Assembly (NCBI GenBank): GCA_933822405.4
Contig: CAKOGP040000113.1
Span: forward strand, 147,183-211,182
From: Cylindrotheca closterium
Lineage: Eukaryota; Bacillariophyta; Bacillariophyceae; Bacillariales; Bacillariaceae
Reading direction: 5' to 3'
Length of the DNA stretch: 64,000 nucleotides
This document shows positions 63,272 to 64,000 of this stretch, piece by piece (position 1 is the stretch's first letter; each line of letters opens with the position of its first letter). A program made the translations under genes and the position numbers. The notes beneath the pieces are model-generated. The model ran no database searches and was not told the DNA's origin. It saw nothing but the letters and a program-made list of their open reading frames with translations.

Positions 63272-63619
63272 AATACAGTGCAGAAGAACAACTAAACCAA
63301 CTTAAATAGCAAGGTCTTCAGTCTAGAACTTTGATATGGTGATTGAAATATGAATCTATATAAAAGGTATTTGCCTCTAATTGAAATCTTTTGTCAGGTG
63401 TCCCGTCTCCATCGAATAGATGGTTCGACTCGACTCCGTCATTCTGCATGATATATGGAATACCACGCGCATCGAAATCAGAAAGCAGCAAATGGTGGGA
63501 ATGTTTTGTAGATGCGGCGATCTTCCCGTCGCAATCTGAGTGGTGATATGTGGCTGCATTGCATTGAGCTACATCAAACCACCGCCACCACTAACAACTA
63601 AACATTCCCGAAATTAACC
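63272..63619. other. intergenic, convergent 3' regions
   Basis: 348 bases between the phytol kinase stop and the stop of the truncated minus-strand gene. A GGTTCGACTC string at 63424 resembles a tRNA B box but no tRNA fold accompanies it. Confidence 0.5.
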
Positions 63620-64000
63620 TCAGGTATTAAGTGCGGGCAAATCCGACAATGACTTTGCTTGCCCTGGTTTCATCTTTCTCTTTCCCGGTCGCATATTACT
63701 GCTCCCGCCCTTCCTTGCCTTTGCTTCGAGCGCATTGCGAAGATTGGACGAAGAATCCTACACACAAGACAGACGGGACAAGGTACGATCAGTCAAACAG
63801 GTGCTAAAATGCCAAATGAACATGACGAGCCATGATCGACTTACATCGTTCTCCTTCAAATAATTGAGATCGAAGAGAGACGCCCAATATCCCTTCGTCA
63901 TTTGGATCAAAGTGAAGGGGTTCAAAATTGCTCCCAAAATGTATGGAAGCGAGAATAGTTTTAGCCCACGTGACTTTTTCTTTTTGGGTTTGGAAGCGGC
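63620..64000 (-). CDS. 3' end of a gene running off the window
   Basis: Two C-terminal coding segments read on the minus strand: 64000-63845 and 63757-63620, joined by an 87-nt phase-0 intron (GTAAGT to GTGTAG). The visible 97 residues start with a Lys-rich patch (SKPKKKKSRG), continue LFSLPYILGAILNPFTLIQM and GYWASLFDLNYLKEND, and end in a basic, Ser-rich tail. The open frame, clean splice sites and stop codon make the gene credible. No family recognised from this fragment; a membrane-associated helix is possible. Confidence 0.6.

Noticed and set aside
63415..63445. GGTTCGACTC resembling a tRNA B box
   Set aside because: No A box at the proper distance and no acceptor or anticodon stem could be folded around it.
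1..64000. CRISPR arrays, insertion sequences, retroelements or viral genes
   Set aside because: I looked for regular spaced repeats, terminal repeats, transposase, integrase or reverse transcriptase motifs on both strands and saw none.

Overview
The window is nuclear DNA from a photosynthetic stramenopile, most likely a (pennate) diatom. The reasons: compact genes with short GT-AG introns (mostly 65-130 nt); many proteins that open with a signal peptide ending in a diatom-type cleavage site with Phe at or near +1 (ASSF, VEGF, CSSF, QAASF, VCSF, QAF, TGFA) and followed by a Ser/Arg-rich plastid transit stretch; a DUF6824 protein; phytyl-chain enzymes; and a lumenal photosystem-type protein. 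I cannot name the species. One assembly gap (92 N) lies at 52545-52636. I read about 40 protein genes and found no tRNA, rRNA, CRISPR array, transposon or viral gene.

Layout. 1-4.8 kb: a 5'-truncated Na+/H+ exchanger, a plastid ClpS-like adaptor and an RGG-box ABC-class ATPase. 4.9-10 kb (minus strand): a coiled-coil protein, asparagine synthetase and homogentisate phytyltransferase. 10-15 kb: a group of plastid-targeted proteins (SAP-domain protein, lumenal helical protein, unknown), then the rRNA modification enzyme TSR3. 16-22 kb: a coiled-coil gene with an apparent -1 frameshift and a 1514-residue FANCD2-like solenoid. 22-31 kb: a peroxiredoxin-fold protein, La protein, a Gfo/Idh/MocA-fold protein, a 2OG-Fe(II) oxygenase, a TruA-family pseudouridine synthase and mitochondrial Lon. 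31-44 kb: a COQ8/UbiB-like kinase, DUF6824, an N-myristoylated cyclic-nucleotide kinase, a MORN protein, a thioredoxin split over four small exons, and mitochondrial dihydrolipoyl acetyltransferase. 44-53 kb: nuclear and RNA functions (PDCD2, TAF6, ribosomal protein eL42, POP4-like) plus unknowns. 53-64 kb: dihydrodipicolinate synthase with an exon-encoded bipartite presequence, a LysM protein, a secreted VHL-beta-like/prolyl hydroxylase fusion, an UNC-45 myosin chaperone, phytol kinase, and the 3' end of one more gene.

There are no operons; neighbours are mostly functionally unrelated, as usual in a protist nucleus. Three loose themes recur. Tocopherol/phytyl metabolism is represented by homogentisate phytyltransferase and phytol kinase, 52 kb apart. 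Organelle proteostasis and metabolism are represented by ClpS, Lon, COQ8, E2 and thioredoxin. RNA metabolism is represented by TSR3, La, TruA, POP4 and eL42. Packing is tight: one convergent pair has stop codons one base apart. The most unusual protein is the VHL-beta-like domain fused to a secreted prolyl 4-hydroxylase at 56890-58333. Several members of enzyme families here lack a canonical catalytic or ligand residue (ClpS, the peroxiredoxin-fold protein, the Gfo/Idh/MocA protein). All exon boundaries were inferred by reading splice signals and frames, not from transcripts.
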